Both the position numbers and the translations under genes were made by a program. Positions 28,951 through 38,375 of a stretch of 64,000 nucleotides of DNA are shown here, in pieces. The stretch's first letter is position 1. Each line of letters begins with the position of its first letter. Under the pieces are notes generated by a model. The model saw only the letters and a program-made list of their open reading frames with translations. It was not told where the DNA came from and did not search any database. This stretch comes from Anaerosporomusa subterranea (GTDB lineage: Bacteria > Bacillota > Negativicutes > Sporomusales > Acetonemataceae), in contig NZ_LSGP01000020.1 in assembly GCF_001611555.1 (NCBI RefSeq), positions 94,001 to 158,000 of the forward strand. Direction: 5' to 3'.

Positions 28951-29928
28951 ATGGCGATACTGCGCCCGAACCTCAAGTCTCTGAGAAAACTATGGGATAA
29001 GGCGGTTAATTCGCAACGTAAAGAAGTCCAAAGCCCGGATAAACGGGAATACACACTAATGATTGTTCCCCATCAGGGAGAGTCTGTAGTACGTCTTAGA
29101 ATCCCGATTATAGCAGTAAAAGTTTCAGCTGCGGTGGTTTGTGCACTGGTGGTAGCCGCTACCGGTTTCTTAATAAACTACCAGTATACACTGAATACGG
29201 CTAGTGCTGACAAGTCTGAGTTAATGCGTCTGCGGCAAGAGGCAGGCTACCAATACGCCCAACTTGAGCAGCTAGCGAAAAAAACGGCTTTACTGCAAGA
29301 AGATGTTAGTCGCTTGAATGTGCTTGACGCCGAAATTAGACGTATGGTCGATGGCGAAGGAGAGCCAGTTTCTCGTTCCGGCGGCAACCGTTCTCGCTAT
29401 AGCGGGCAAGGCGGCGCTGAGGCAAAGCCTAATGTGGATCAATTGAACAGCTTGGTCGAGGATTTGCAGGCCGTAGCGAAGGTCAGAGAGCAAAGCCTAG
29501 CTGAGTTGAAGCAGAAAATTGCTGCACACAATGCGAGGCTAGCTGTAACTCCATCAATTTGGCCAACAAATGGTGATGTAACATCGCGATTCGGCTGGCG
29601 GAATTCGCCATTTGGCTGGGGAAGCGATTGGCATCCTGGCATTGACATCGCTAATAGCCATGGAACTGCCATTGTTGCAACCGCGGATGGGAAAGTCGTG
29701 ATGAGCGGTTGGTTTGGCGGCTATGGAAAATGTATACAGATCGATCATGGGCATGGTATTGTCACTCTGTATGGGCACAATACGCAAATTGTTGCAGATG
29801 TTGGTCAGACAGTAAAGAAAGGCGAAGTTATCGCCTATATGGGCAGTACAGGCGCAAGCACTGGTTCGCATCTGCACTACGAAGTGCGCGTGAATGGTAC
29901 TGCCGTAAATCCAGCTAACTTTTTGTAG
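28951..29928 (+). CDS. Membrane-anchored M23 (LytM) peptidase
   Basis: 325 residues from the ATG at 28951 (AGGTGGTGAT upstream). After a basic N-terminus there is one membrane helix (about residues 54-76), a coiled-coil region rich in Leu/Glu, a glycine/serine linker, a second coil and a C-terminal LytM domain. Metal ligands are visible in HPGIDIANSHG (HxxxD) and SHLHYEVRVNG (HxH). It is predicted to cleave peptidoglycan cross-links outside the membrane. A bactofilin gene follows 23 nt later, a pairing known from other bacteria where bactofilin positions M23 enzymes. Confidence 0.92.
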   Translation: MAILRPNLKSLRKLWDKAVNSQRKEVQSPDKREYTLMIVPHQGESVVRLRIPIIAVKVSAAVVCALVVAATGFLINYQYTLNTASADKSELMRLRQEAGYQYAQLEQLAKKTALLQEDVSRLNVLDAEIRRMVDGEGEPVSRSGGNRSRYSGQGGAEAKPNVDQLNSLVEDLQAVAKVREQSLAELKQKIAAHNARLAVTPSIWPTNGDVTSRFGWRNSPFGWGSDWHPGIDIANSHGTAIVATADGKVVMSGWFGGYGKCIQIDHGHGIVTLYGHNTQIVADVGQTVKKGEVIAYMGSTGASTGSHLHYEVRVNGTAVNPANFL

Positions 29929-29951
29929 TTATTGAGGGGGAGAGCAAACGA

Positions 29952-30371
29952 ATGTTTGGCGGCAAACGAGATACAAGTGCCGTGGGAACCAGCGTTCCTA
30001 ACAACCAAGTTGAGACAATCATCGGCAAAGACACTATATTCAGAGGTACAATCTCATCCAATAGCGGTATTCGCATTGATGGGAAAATCGAAGGTGAAAT
30101 TACGACCAGCAGTGATGTGATTGTCGGTCCAACGGGAATTGCTGAAGCGCAAATAAACGCTCGCAATGCTGTTGTTGCTGGACGAGTCATCGGCAATGTG
30201 AATATAACGGAGAAATTAGAACTTTCGCCTACAGCCACCGTACAAGGGGATGTTAAAGTCGGTGTTCTCGTTATTGGCGAAGGTGCTGTGTATAAGGGAG
30301 CCTGCGAAATGCGTCAGGAGAGTGAAGCGACACCAGCTGGTACGCCATCTGGAAAGAAGAATAATAAATAA
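29952..30371 (+). CDS. Bactofilin family cytoskeletal protein
   Basis: 139 residues with short polar ends and a central beta-helix repeat region: GKDTIFRGTISSNSGIRIDG, then KIEGEITTSSDVIVGP and GRVIGNVNITEKLELSPTAT. This is the DUF583/bactofilin pattern. Bactofilins polymerise without nucleotides and scaffold envelope enzymes. Cotranscription with the M23 peptidase is likely, and a terminator follows. A GGGGGAG Shine-Dalgarno is present. Confidence 0.93.
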   Translation: MFGGKRDTSAVGTSVPNNQVETIIGKDTIFRGTISSNSGIRIDGKIEGEITTSSDVIVGPTGIAEAQINARNAVVAGRVIGNVNITEKLELSPTATVQGDVKVGVLVIGEGAVYKGACEMRQESEATPAGTPSGKKNNK

Positions 30372-30381
30372 TTCGTATAAC

Positions 30382-30430
30382 AAGCCGACCTCAGCAGATA
30401 CTAAACACTGCAGAGGTCGGCTTAATTATT
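30382..30430 (+). terminator. Terminator after bactofilin gene
   Basis: AAGCCGACCTC pairs perfectly with GAGGTCGGCTT across a 20-nt loop, followed by AATTATT. Confidence 0.75.
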
Positions 30431-30485
30431 AGCTAAAGGACTGGCACATTAGCCCGCCTCAGCAATAGCGCGGAGGTGTATTACC

Positions 30486-30716
30486 ATGCGGAAAGTATCG
30501 GTAGAAACAGGCCTTGACCCAATCAAGCAGAGGCTGGCTGAACGCGGCTATGAAGTGGTGGCGATGGAAAACTGCTACTCCGCTGTAGAGGCAGTTGTAT
30601 ATTCTGGTGGGGCCGCGGTGAACAGCGTCTGCACTCACGGACCCGAGGGTACTATGCTGATCAACGCACAAGGGTTGACACCAGACGCAGTCGTTGATCG
30701 GTTGGATAATCTGTAG
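30486..30716 (+). CDS. YkuS-like UPF0180 family protein
   Basis: 76 residues, MRKVSVETGLDPIKQRLAERGYEVV... then TMLINAQGLTPDAVVDRLDNL, matching the UPF0180/YkuS pattern of a short alpha/beta protein seen in spore-forming Firmicutes. A GGAGGTG Shine-Dalgarno precedes the ATG. It is a single gene between a terminator and a repeat-rich gap. No function is known. Confidence 0.75.
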   Translation: MRKVSVETGLDPIKQRLAERGYEVVAMENCYSAVEAVVYSGGAAVNSVCTHGPEGTMLINAQGLTPDAVVDRLDNL

Positions 30717-30734
30717 AGTGAGCAGGATGGAAAT

Positions 30735-30792
30735 GATCGCCGCGCTTCGCTCGCGATGACATTACAGGATCATCGTGTGATGCGTGGCGATC
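30735..30792. repeat. Imperfect palindrome of the CTTCGCTCGCGATGACA type
   Basis: GATCGCC pairs with GGCGATC at the ends, with GATGA...TCATC inside. The word CGCTTCGCTCGCGATGACA resembles a dispersed intergenic repeat known from many bacteria. Confidence 0.5.
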
Positions 30793-30802
30793 TGTTTTCT
30801 TA

Positions 30803-30882
30803 AACGTCCAGAAACTATAACAGTAGAAGTACGTTAGCGCGAAGCCCGGTTAAAGTGTGCGCAAGCACCGCAAAGCGGGGTA
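30803..30882. repeat. TACGTTAGCGC repeat (family 2), copy 1
   Basis: It shares AGAAACTATAA, then GTAGAAGTACGTTAGCGCG and a downstream CGCAAAGCG with the copy at 57995, and more loosely with 40720. The inside holds short inverted words (GTGTGCGC / GCAAGCAC). The bases from here to 30974 hold no gene. Confidence 0.65.
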
Positions 30883-30974
30883 GAATACCCATCCGTTCAC
30901 ATTGCGTTATATGGCCGTCCATAGTGGCGCTTGTGGCGTTACCCCGTCTCCCCAAGGGACTGCCTCGTCGGTTT

Positions 30975-31559
30975 TTAAACTTGTTCCCGTGACCCAGTAT
31001 GCAAACCGAAGGCGATTGCCGATGCAATCGTTTCCGCCATTTTCATCACCAGTTGTAGCCGAGTGCTTTGCAGAACTAGATGTTCCATGAAACCGCCAAC
31101 GTTAACAATGCCTGTTACATAGACATCACCGACAGGCGGCAGTTCCTTTTTGACTGCGGCGCCAGGTTTCAACGCGCCTTTGCCAATGGTTACGCAGCCT
31201 ACACTGTCAAGGCGGCCAAGACAAGCGTCAACCGCAATCAGAAAGGGACTTTCAAACTGGCGATGCAGTCGATCGAGCGTTTCTGCCAAATTGGTCGCAT
31301 GCACCGGCTCGTCGAGAGTGCCGAATACATGAGGATAGCGGTGTAATGACTGTAATTTGCTGCCAGTCAAAGGGCCTAGCGAATCACCGGTGGAGCGATC
31401 AGAGCCAATGCAAACGACAACAACTTCTCGGCCAACAGGTTTGACCTCGCGCACCAGCAAGCGTATACCAGAAGCTAGATCAAACGTGCTGCCTGGGCTT
31501 TGGATAGGGTAGCGATGCTCTTTAGTAGTGGGAGAGCATATATCAAAAAGTGGTGTCAT
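30975..31559 (-). CDS. yyaC: Spore protease YyaC-like protein
   Basis: 194 residues from the ATG at 31559 (GGAG 10 nt upstream). The core reads VVVVCIGSDRSTGDSLGPLT, FLIAVDACLGRLDSVGCVTI and GDVYVTGIVNVGGFMEHLVL, which is the YyaC family, related in fold to the germination protease GPR and common in spore-formers. It supports an endospore-forming host. It is on the minus strand alone, divergent from selA. It may process a spore protein, but the substrate is unknown. Confidence 0.88.
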   Translation of the reverse strand: MTPLFDICSPTTKEHRYPIQSPGSTFDLASGIRLLVREVKPVGREVVVVCIGSDRSTGDSLGPLTGSKLQSLHRYPHVFGTLDEPVHATNLAETLDRLHRQFESPFLIAVDACLGRLDSVGCVTIGKGALKPGAAVKKELPPVGDVYVTGIVNVGGFMEHLVLQSTRLQLVMKMAETIASAIAFGLHTGSREQV

Positions 31560-31662
31560 ACCTACGTCTCCGGTTATCATATTTACCGATGACCAAGCCG
31601 TTCTAAGACCCCCATCTTCTGCCAAGTAGGAGTTAAAAGCGGCTAGGCCCCTGGATAAGTGC

Positions 31663-31696
31663 GACTTGATCCAGGCGGGCCCACCTGGATCAAGTC
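31663..31696. other. Long hairpin between yyaC and selA
   Basis: GACTTGATCCAGG pairs with CCTGGATCAAGTC around an 8-nt loop, then TTCTTTACTG. The word CCCCTGGATCAAGG recurs just after selB at 35077-35090. It could be a terminator or a structured leader. No other element is clear between 31560 and 31813. Confidence 0.5.
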
Positions 31697-31813
31697 TTCT
31701 TTACTGTATTATACGTAGTTCACAAGATTTCTATACATAACGAAAAGGAAAATATAGGACAATGCGGAAATTACTACTAGGACTAAACTGACCTTGCTAT
31801 GGGGAGGAAAACA

Positions 31814-33208
31814 ATGTCTGACTTAAACCTGAGAAACATTCCCTCTGTTGATAAATTGCTAAATATGCCATCTCTGGCTTCGGCAGTTTTGGGGCTACCG
31901 CGAACTGTTGTCTTACAGGCTGTGCGGGAGACTTTGACGATGGCTCGACAAACGTTGCTGGCTGGAGGTCGGGTTGATATATCGACTGAAGCGTTGCTGG
32001 CCGCCGCCAGAAGACAGGCAATGCAGCTAGCTATGCCCAGCTTGAAGCGGGTGATTAATGCCACTGGCTTGGTCTTGCATACCAACCTTGGCCGGGCGCC
32101 GTTAAGCAGACGCGCCGCAGAACGAACTCAGGCTATACTGGAAGGGTATAGCACGTTGGAGTATGACGTAGAGTCAGGCGGCCGCGGTAGCCGCTATGAT
32201 CATGTGGCAGATCGGCTATCACGGTTGACCGGGGCTGAGGCCGCGCTAGTGGTCAACAATAATGCAGCAGCCGTTTTGCTGACCCTGGCGGCTTTGGCAG
32301 CAGGCAAGGAAGTCCTAGTTAGTCGAGGCCAACTCGTTGAAGTGGGGGGATCATTCCGAATACCGGATGTGATGCGCCAAAGTGGTGTGAAGCTAGTCGA
32401 GGTCGGTACAACCAATCGAACCCGGATTGCTGATTATCAGGAGGCAATCACGCCGGAAACTGCCGCCATCATGAAAGTCCATACCAGTAACTTTCGGATA
32501 TGTGGCTTTACTGAGCAACCAACAGATGCGGAGCTCTGCGCACTAGCCAGAGAGCAGAGAATTGTGCTGCTGGATGATTTAGGCAGTGGAACATTGTTGC
32601 CCCTCGAGTTGGGCGGCTGGCGTGAGCCTGCTGTTTTGGAACGGATCGCGGCAGGCATGGATGTGGTAACATTTAGCGGTGATAAGTTATTGGGTGGCAG
32701 CCAGGCTGGCATCATCGCCGGCAAACAAGATTGTATCGCCAAAATCAAGAAGCACCCACTTTTACGAGCGTTGCGCGTGGATAAGCTGACTTTGGCCGCT
32801 CTGGAAGGCACTCTTTTGGATTACGAGATTGGTGATCCGAAAATCGATATTCCGGCGTTGCGGTTATTGACGCGGCCGGTTGAAGAGGTTAAGCACCAAG
32901 CTGAGCATCTGGCACATCAACTGGGGGCGATACGCGCCAAGGGTTGGTTTGCCAAAGCAGCGCCGATGCAGGCGCAATCAGGCGGCGGTGCGTTTCCGGC
33001 GGTGGAGATAGCTAGTTTCGGGGTGCGACTGACGGTCGAGGGACGCAGCATCAACGAAATCGAGTTAGCATTGCGAAGCTGGACCACGCCGATCATTTGC
33101 CGTTTGCAAGAAAATGCGATATATCTGGATGTTCGTTGTGTCAGTGAAGAAGATATGAAAATCATTCGAACTGCCTGCTTATCGCTCGCGGGGGTGGCAA
33201 GCGAGTGA
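31814..33208 (+). CDS. selA: L-seryl-tRNA(Sec) selenium transferase SelA
   Basis: 464 residues from the ATG at 31814, with GGGGAGG upstream. PLP enzyme that converts Ser-tRNA(Sec) to Sec-tRNA(Sec) using selenophosphate. The PLP lysine motif is FSGDKLLGGSQAGIIAG; RVINATGLVLHTNLGRAPLS is the SelA N-terminal signature. It overlaps selB by 4 nt (GTGA). SelD is also in the window (48804). Confidence 0.96.
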   Translation: MSDLNLRNIPSVDKLLNMPSLASAVLGLPRTVVLQAVRETLTMARQTLLAGGRVDISTEALLAAARRQAMQLAMPSLKRVINATGLVLHTNLGRAPLSRRAAERTQAILEGYSTLEYDVESGGRGSRYDHVADRLSRLTGAEAALVVNNNAAAVLLTLAALAAGKEVLVSRGQLVEVGGSFRIPDVMRQSGVKLVEVGTTNRTRIADYQEAITPETAAIMKVHTSNFRICGFTEQPTDAELCALAREQRIVLLDDLGSGTLLPLELGGWREPAVLERIAAGMDVVTFSGDKLLGGSQAGIIAGKQDCIAKIKKHPLLRALRVDKLTLAALEGTLLDYEIGDPKIDIPALRLLTRPVEEVKHQAEHLAHQLGAIRAKGWFAKAAPMQAQSGGGAFPAVEIASFGVRLTVEGRSINEIELALRSWTTPIICRLQENAIYLDVRCVSEEDMKIIRTACLSLAGVASE

Positions 33209-35070
33209 AACATGTCATTATTGGCACCGCCGGTCATGTTGATCATGGCAAGACAGCTCTTGTCAAAGCTCTAACTGGACAAGACACAGATCGGTTAAAA
33301 GAAGAAAAAGAGCGAGGAATTTCCATAGATATTGGTTTTGCTCATTTACCGCTGACAAATCAGCTTGATGCGTCAATTGTTGATGTGCCAGGGCATGAAC
33401 GCTTCCTAAAGAACATGCTGGCTGGCGCTGGCGGTATTGACCTAGCGTTGCTGGTGGTCGCCGCAGATGAGGGCGTCATGCCGCAAACGATCGAGCATTT
33501 GGCCATGTTAAACCAATATGAAGTTAAGACAGGCATTGTTGCTGTCACAAAAATCGACAAAACGGATAGCCAATGGCTTGAGTTGATAATTGAGGAAATC
33601 GGCCGATTAACGAAAGACACTTTTCTGGCTACCGCGCCGGTGTTTCCTGTTTCTTCGCTGACTGGTCAGGGTATGCATGAACTGCGGCACGGTCTGGTAA
33701 ACGCCGCGGACTCAGTGACAGGCAGAGATGGAAATGCGCCGTTTCGGCTTTGGATTGACCGCGTATTTTTAGTAAAGGGTCATGGTGTTGTCGTTACCGG
33801 CTCCATTCTCAGTGGTTCGGTTGTCACAGGACAGGTGCTGCGACTAGAGCCGTTAGGCGCGGCGGTCAAAGTACGAGGGCTAGAATGTCACGGAAAAACA
33901 ACCAGCCAGTCCTTTGCCGGTCAACGAGCCGCGATCAATCTATCAGGCGTTGACGGCAGCCAGGTCGAACGTGGCATGCTGCTTAGCTGCCCGGAGCGGT
34001 CTCAGGTCAGCAAGCTGTGGGATGTCACAGCAGACTGGAGCAGTGAAGTCAAAAGTGGAACCCGGATTAGGTTGCATATCGGTACTGGAGAATGGATCGG
34101 GCGCGTACGTCGCCCACGGCTGCTGCCAACTGGCATGGTCCGTCTCAGCCTGGAACGGACACTACCAGGAGGAGCTGGTGAACGCGGAATTGTAAGGTTG
34201 TATTCGCCACAGGTGTTGATTGGTGGCATAACCCTATTAGCAACGGCGCCAGTGCATCGCTCGCCAGGCTCTTTGGAAAATCTAGTTATCGCCATGAAGC
34301 GGGGGGACAGGGCAGCATTTTTAGCAACAATGGTGACAGGGTCGCCAAAGCCGCTGTCACTGGCAGAAATACGACGAGCTGCTGGTTATCTTGATGATCA
34401 AAGCTGTTTATTGCTTTTGGAGAGTTTGGAACAGCAAGAAAAAATCCTGCGACTAGGTGACAGTTATCTGTCCTCGATCAAAGCTGCTCAGCTCTGTGAG
34501 CAACTACAACTGCGACTGAAACAGGCGCACGCGGCCGCTCCGGCAGCAGCGGGATTAGTGAGGGAGGAAGCCAGACAATCTGTAGGGCTTGAGGAAAAGT
34601 GGTTTGATCATTTACTGCTGTTATGGGAACAGAAGCGGCTTCTAGCCACAAACGGGGCAGTGGTAGCTCTGCCCGAGCATAGGGTTGCGCATGGCGTATG
34701 GCTGGAGGACGTTAAAAACAGAGTAGAGCAGGCGTTGGGAACAACTAACCTAATTGCCATCGATGGCGAAGTTTTGGCTCGGGAGTTGGCGATTAAGCCG
34801 TCTGATGCTAAGCCGATTTATGACTGCCTGTTACAGGCTGGAGATTTAGTCCGATTGGGCGAGATTTTTGTATACCGTAAAACATTGCAATACAATGTTT
34901 CGCGTATTCAAGCATATTTGCAGGATTCAGTGACGGCTACAGTGGCAGAATTGCGAGATTTACTGCAGACAACGCGCAAGTTGCTCATCCCGCTATTAGA
35001 GTACAGTGATATGCATAAATATACATTGAGAAATGGTGATGTCCGCCGAGTTGGCTCGAGAAAACCTTGA
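33205..35070 (+). CDS. selB: Selenocysteine-specific elongation factor SelB
   Basis: 621 residues. The EF-Tu-like GTPase domain has [31 protein letters not shown] and VTKIDK; two beta-barrel domains follow. The C-terminal third contains winged-helix repeats that bind the SECIS hairpin of mRNA. It delivers Sec-tRNA to UGA. No selC tRNA gene was found next to it, so that gene must lie outside the window. Confidence 0.96.
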   Translation: MKHVIIGTAGHVDHGKTALVKALTGQDTDRLKEEKERGISIDIGFAHLPLTNQLDASIVDVPGHERFLKNMLAGAGGIDLALLVVAADEGVMPQTIEHLAMLNQYEVKTGIVAVTKIDKTDSQWLELIIEEIGRLTKDTFLATAPVFPVSSLTGQGMHELRHGLVNAADSVTGRDGNAPFRLWIDRVFLVKGHGVVVTGSILSGSVVTGQVLRLEPLGAAVKVRGLECHGKTTSQSFAGQRAAINLSGVDGSQVERGMLLSCPERSQVSKLWDVTADWSSEVKSGTRIRLHIGTGEWIGRVRRPRLLPTGMVRLSLERTLPGGAGERGIVRLYSPQVLIGGITLLATAPVHRSPGSLENLVIAMKRGDRAAFLATMVTGSPKPLSLAEIRRAAGYLDDQSCLLLLESLEQQEKILRLGDSYLSSIKAAQLCEQLQLRLKQAHAAAPAAAGLVREEARQSVGLEEKWFDHLLLLWEQKRLLATNGAVVALPEHRVAHGVWLEDVKNRVEQALGTTNLIAIDGEVLARELAIKPSDAKPIYDCLLQAGDLVRLGEIFVYRKTLQYNVSRIQAYLQDSVTATVAELRDLLQTTRKLLIPLLEYSDMHKYTLRNGDVRRVGSRKP

Positions 35071-35206
35071 TAAGCGCCCCTGGATCAAGGTATCCGATTT
35101 TCCTATTCATAATGTGTATTTTGTGTACATAACGGCTCGCCAACTCTATATTTCCTTACAGTAAAGCCTAGATTTTATCAGAATAAACAATCAATTAATA
35201 TACATA

Positions 35207-35235
35207 TTGACAGTATAACAATTCGTATCTATAAT
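35207..35235 (+). promoter_or_regulatory. Promoter of the glutamate synthase leader
   Basis: TTGACA at 35207-35212 and TATAAT at 35230-35235 with a 17-nt spacer, a full sigma-A consensus placed about 55 nt before the riboswitch. Confidence 0.88.
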
Positions 35236-35287
35236 GAATCTGTAACAATTTAGTGTTCCCTATAGGGACAAAAGTATGAAATATTTA

Positions 35288-35390
35288 GGAGCGTGCCTAG
35301 GGTTCCGCACAGTTAGCGCTGTGGTCTGGACCGAGCGGCACGGGTGCAGCGCTGCACTACACCGTGGGGATAAAAGACCCTGGCGGAAGG
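35288..35390 (+). ncRNA. ykkC-family riboswitch, probably ppGpp class (ykkC-2a)
   Basis: The conserved ykkC blocks are present in order: GTGCCTAGGGTTCCGC, GGTCTGGACCGAGCGGCAC and ACACCGTGGGGATAAAAGACCC. CGTGCC and GGCACG close the first helix, with an extra GTGCAGC/GCTGCAC hairpin between. Established classes sharing this scaffold sense guanidine, ppGpp or PRPP. The gene behind it is glutamate synthase, a usual target of the ppGpp class, so that ligand is inferred from context. The aptamer's last helix overlaps a terminator, a transcription-control design. Confidence 0.85.
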
Positions 35391-35428
35391 TCCTGGAGGA
35401 TTTCCAGCACCTTCCGCCAGGCTTTTTT
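35380..35428 (+). terminator. Riboswitch expression-platform terminator
   Basis: CTGGCGGAAGG pairs with CCTTCCGCCAG, with inner CTGG/CCAG pairs, followed by GCTTTTTT. Its left arm overlaps the riboswitch 3' helix. Confidence 0.9.
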
Positions 35429-35480
35429 ATCCCTAAGAGGGTATTAGATGGTTAGGGAGAAAGGTTGCGCTTTACTAAAG

Positions 35481-35553
35481 AGGATAAACGTAGGTGTGAA
35501 ACCGCAGCCCTCTGCGGGTGCCCTTCGCTTACTCTGTGATTAGCGTTTACCCA
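35481..35553. repeat. Degenerate CACAGAG-type repeat in the gltS 5' UTR (family 3)
   Basis: GGATAAACG at the left pairs with CGTTTACCC at the right. CCGCAGCCCTCTGCGG forms an inner hairpin, and CTCTGTGATTAGCG resembles the right end of the family. It lies between the riboswitch terminator and the first gene. The rest of 35431-35628 shows no feature. Confidence 0.45.
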
Positions 35554-35628
35554 TTCCTCATATCCCTAACAACTGTCCCCGCGTGATTTTTTGAGTAATT
35601 AGTAATTTTTTAAAAGGCGGGATGTTTA

Positions 35629-36735
35629 ATGTGTAGGATTGGAGCAATCAAGTCAAAGAACCCTCTTCATCCTTCCCAGGCACTACATTTGATGCTGCCA
35701 CAGCAGGAGGGGCATGATAACTCAGGTTTTGCCATGGTGATGCAAGACCTTGAAGGTGAGTTTGCTGACTTTAAGGCTAAGCCGTTATTATCGCTGGCTT
35801 GTAAGCAGGATGGACTAAAGCTGGTGCAAGACTATATGGATGCCAATAACTTTGCGCCAATCAAGGAGTATATCCCCAAACCGAACCGCATCGCCGGACT
35901 TGATATTCAAGCCCTGCCCTATTATGTCTTTAGAGCCTACGAATACCCCGAATACTATCGCCACCGTTCGCAAGCTGAAAAGGAAGAGTTGCTGGTTGAT
36001 ACCAGGCTAGCGCTGCGACAGATACTGGAGGAAGCAGGGGAAGGCTATGTATTCTCGTTTTGGCCTGATGTTCTGACTCTCAAAGAGATCGGTGACCCGG
36101 CTGATATCGCCACCTATTTTCGCTTGTGGGAAGACAACGGCGATCTAATGGCTCGCAACATCGTAGTGCAATGCCGCCAGAATACCAACTATGAAGTTGT
36201 CCGCTATGCCGCCCATCCGTTTTTCCTGCAAGGTTACACTCTATGCGCCAATGGTGAGAACACCTTTTACACTAAGAATAAGGAATACCAAAAGTCGCTG
36301 CACCGTGGTTATATTGGCTTTGAATCAGATTCGCAAAATTTCTTATATACACTTCACTATGTGCATCGACAGTTAAACTGGCCACTAGTGTATTACAAAC
36401 ATGTGATTACGCCGCTACCCTTTGATGAAATCGAGCGCCGCCCGGATCGGCAAGTGTTAGGAGCTATCCGGCAATCGCTTGGTCACTTGGAGATCAATGG
36501 TCCAAATACGATCATTGCCATGTTACCAGATGGCAGTATGATGACCTGTTGCGACTCTAAGAAGCTGCGTCCGGTCGTTATTGGCGGTGATAGCACCACT
36601 ATTGCCATTTCCTCTGAAGTTTGTGGACTGCATGCGATTCTCCCTGGCCGAGATCCGGAAAAAGATATTTACCCGAACGAAAGGGAAGTTGTCCTGATTA
36701 AACCTGACATGGAGGTAGAGCGATGGAAACAGTAA
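35629..36735 (+). CDS. Glutamate synthase, glutaminase (class II amidotransferase) subunit
   Basis: 368 residues with an N-terminal cysteine immediately after Met (MCRIGAIKSK), the nucleophile of class II glutamine amidotransferases. QQEGHDNSGFAMVMQD follows, and the C-terminal part has TIAISSEVCGLHAILPGRD. In the split archaeal-type GOGAT this subunit releases ammonia from glutamine. It is the first gene behind the riboswitch and overlaps the next gene by 13 nt. An AAGGCGGG Shine-Dalgarno is present. Confidence 0.9.
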   Translation: MCRIGAIKSKNPLHPSQALHLMLPQQEGHDNSGFAMVMQDLEGEFADFKAKPLLSLACKQDGLKLVQDYMDANNFAPIKEYIPKPNRIAGLDIQALPYYVFRAYEYPEYYRHRSQAEKEELLVDTRLALRQILEEAGEGYVFSFWPDVLTLKEIGDPADIATYFRLWEDNGDLMARNIVVQCRQNTNYEVVRYAAHPFFLQGYTLCANGENTFYTKNKEYQKSLHRGYIGFESDSQNFLYTLHYVHRQLNWPLVYYKHVITPLPFDEIERRPDRQVLGAIRQSLGHLEINGPNTIIAMLPDGSMMTCCDSKKLRPVVIGGDSTTIAISSEVCGLHAILPGRDPEKDIYPNEREVVLIKPDMEVERWKQ

Positions 36736-38360
36736 AGACGCAAGACATCTCCGCCAACGACCTGCCCTGGAAAGTGGAGTGGTCATCGGATCGCTGCACG
36801 ATGTGCGGCAGCTGTGTTGCGGCTTGCACGTTTCAAGCAATTGAGGCTGTTGTCGAGAGACGTTCTATTACCGTGTCCACCGGCACTGTTCCTGATCCCA
36901 GTCGCCGTCATTTAGCGGCGCCGGCGATCAAGCAGAAACGCTCTATCGCTCATGCCTGTGTCGGCTGTGGCATGTGCGAGAAGGTATGCCCCAATCAGGC
37001 GATCCGCACAGAGAGAAATGCGGATTCGCGGGCCAATCTGTTAGCGCGTTCTGGCGGCGCGCCGCTAAAACGCGGTGGACGGGCAAATCTGGGGACAGCA
37101 GACCGGGTGTTAGATAAAATTGTGGTCGGACGTATATCGCAGATGACCGACCCTGCACTTGACTCGGAGCGCCACACCTTTGACGTGCTTGCGCCGTTCG
37201 GGCGGGTGCTGCCACCCAGCCAACTGCCATTCTCGATAAACGGCGAATCACTAGAAATGAACGGTAAGATGCCGCCAGTTAATTGGATATATCCGGTAAT
37301 TTTTAGTGATATGTCAATTGGTGCCTTATCGACGCGTGCCTGGGAGGCAGTCGCCATGGCTACCGCCTATCTGAACGAAAAGTACGGCATGCCAATCCGG
37401 ATGAGCTCAGGCGAGGGCGGTATGCCGGTTAAGTTAATGGAGTCTGATTACCTAAAATACTCTATTATTCAAATTGCCTCCGGGCATTTTGGTTGGAACC
37501 GGATTATCAAAGCAATGCCAAAGATGAAAGTCGAGCCAGGCGGCATTCTCATTAAGATTGGTCAGGGGGCTAAGCCGGGTGACGGTGGCCTGTTGCCAGC
37601 CGCCAAAGTGGCTGAACACGTTCAGGCTATCCGCGGTGTACCCAAGGCAGACCTGATGTCACCGCCTAATCATCAAGGTTTGTACTCGATTGAAGAGTCG
37701 GTGCAGAAAATGCACATGTCCTTAAACGCTGCCTTTAAATTTCGCGTGCCGGTGGCGATCAAATGCGCCGCTTCGGCCACGTCGGTGTCGGTATACAACA
37801 ACCTGTTGCGTGATCCGTACTATATTTGCGGTGGCTTTTTCCTCGACGGTATCCAAGGTGGTACCGGAGCAGCTAATGAAGTTTCACTTGATCATACTGG
37901 GCATCCGATTGTCTCGAAACTGCGTGAATGCTATCAAGCGGCAGTCAAGCAGGGGCGGCAAGGCCAAATCCCGTTATGGGCAGGCGGCGGCGTTGGCATG
38001 ACTGGCAATGCCGCGGCTGACGTCTTCAAAATGATTTGCCTGGGCGCCAACGGCGTGTTTATGGGCAAACTGCTGGCTCAGCTGCTGGGCTGTGTCGGCA
38101 ATGAGCGAGGGCGTTGCAATGCTTGTAACACCGGTCTTTGTCCGACAGGGATCTGTACGCAAGATCCGCGTTTGGTCAAACGGCTGGATATTGATAAAGG
38201 CGCGCAAAACATTGTCGACTATATGTTGGCGTTTGATAGTGAGTTAAGAAAGTTAATGGCCCCGGTTGGCAACAGCTCGCTGCCGGTAGGACGTTCTGAC
38301 GCGCTGGTCACGACTGACAAAGCTGTGGCCGATAAGCTTGCGATCCAGTACGCGTGTTAA
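36723..38360 (+). CDS. gltB: Glutamate synthase, FMN/synthase subunit with N-terminal ferredoxin domain
   Basis: 545 residues. The N-terminal 100 residues carry two [4Fe-4S] motifs, CTMCGSCVAACTFQAIE and CVGCGMCEKVCPNQAI. The large remainder is the GltS FMN barrel: MRMSSGEGGMPVKL (as PIRMSSGEGGMP), KIGQGAKPGDGGLLPAAKV, GADGTTGAA-like DGIQGGTGAANEVSLDHTG, and the cluster ligands CNACNTGLCPTGICTQDP. It condenses ammonia with 2-oxoglutarate to glutamate. Short overlap with the upstream subunit indicates one operon. Confidence 0.93.
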   Translation: METVKTQDISANDLPWKVEWSSDRCTMCGSCVAACTFQAIEAVVERRSITVSTGTVPDPSRRHLAAPAIKQKRSIAHACVGCGMCEKVCPNQAIRTERNADSRANLLARSGGAPLKRGGRANLGTADRVLDKIVVGRISQMTDPALDSERHTFDVLAPFGRVLPPSQLPFSINGESLEMNGKMPPVNWIYPVIFSDMSIGALSTRAWEAVAMATAYLNEKYGMPIRMSSGEGGMPVKLMESDYLKYSIIQIASGHFGWNRIIKAMPKMKVEPGGILIKIGQGAKPGDGGLLPAAKVAEHVQAIRGVPKADLMSPPNHQGLYSIEESVQKMHMSLNAAFKFRVPVAIKCAASATSVSVYNNLLRDPYYICGGFFLDGIQGGTGAANEVSLDHTGHPIVSKLRECYQAAVKQGRQGQIPLWAGGGVGMTGNAAADVFKMICLGANGVFMGKLLAQLLGCVGNERGRCNACNTGLCPTGICTQDPRLVKRLDIDKGAQNIVDYMLAFDSELRKLMAPVGNSSLPVGRSDALVTTDKAVADKLAIQYAC

Positions 38361-38375
38361 GGGGGGTAATGACAA

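Noticed and set aside
30815-31090. Small frames between the YkuS-like gene and yyaC
   Set aside because: They lie in repeat sequence or antisense to yyaC, and no start signals are present.
35281-35430. Candidate selC (tRNA-Sec) after selB
   Set aside because: The sequence has no tRNA cloverleaf or TTC loop; its conserved blocks match a ykkC-type riboswitch with terminator.
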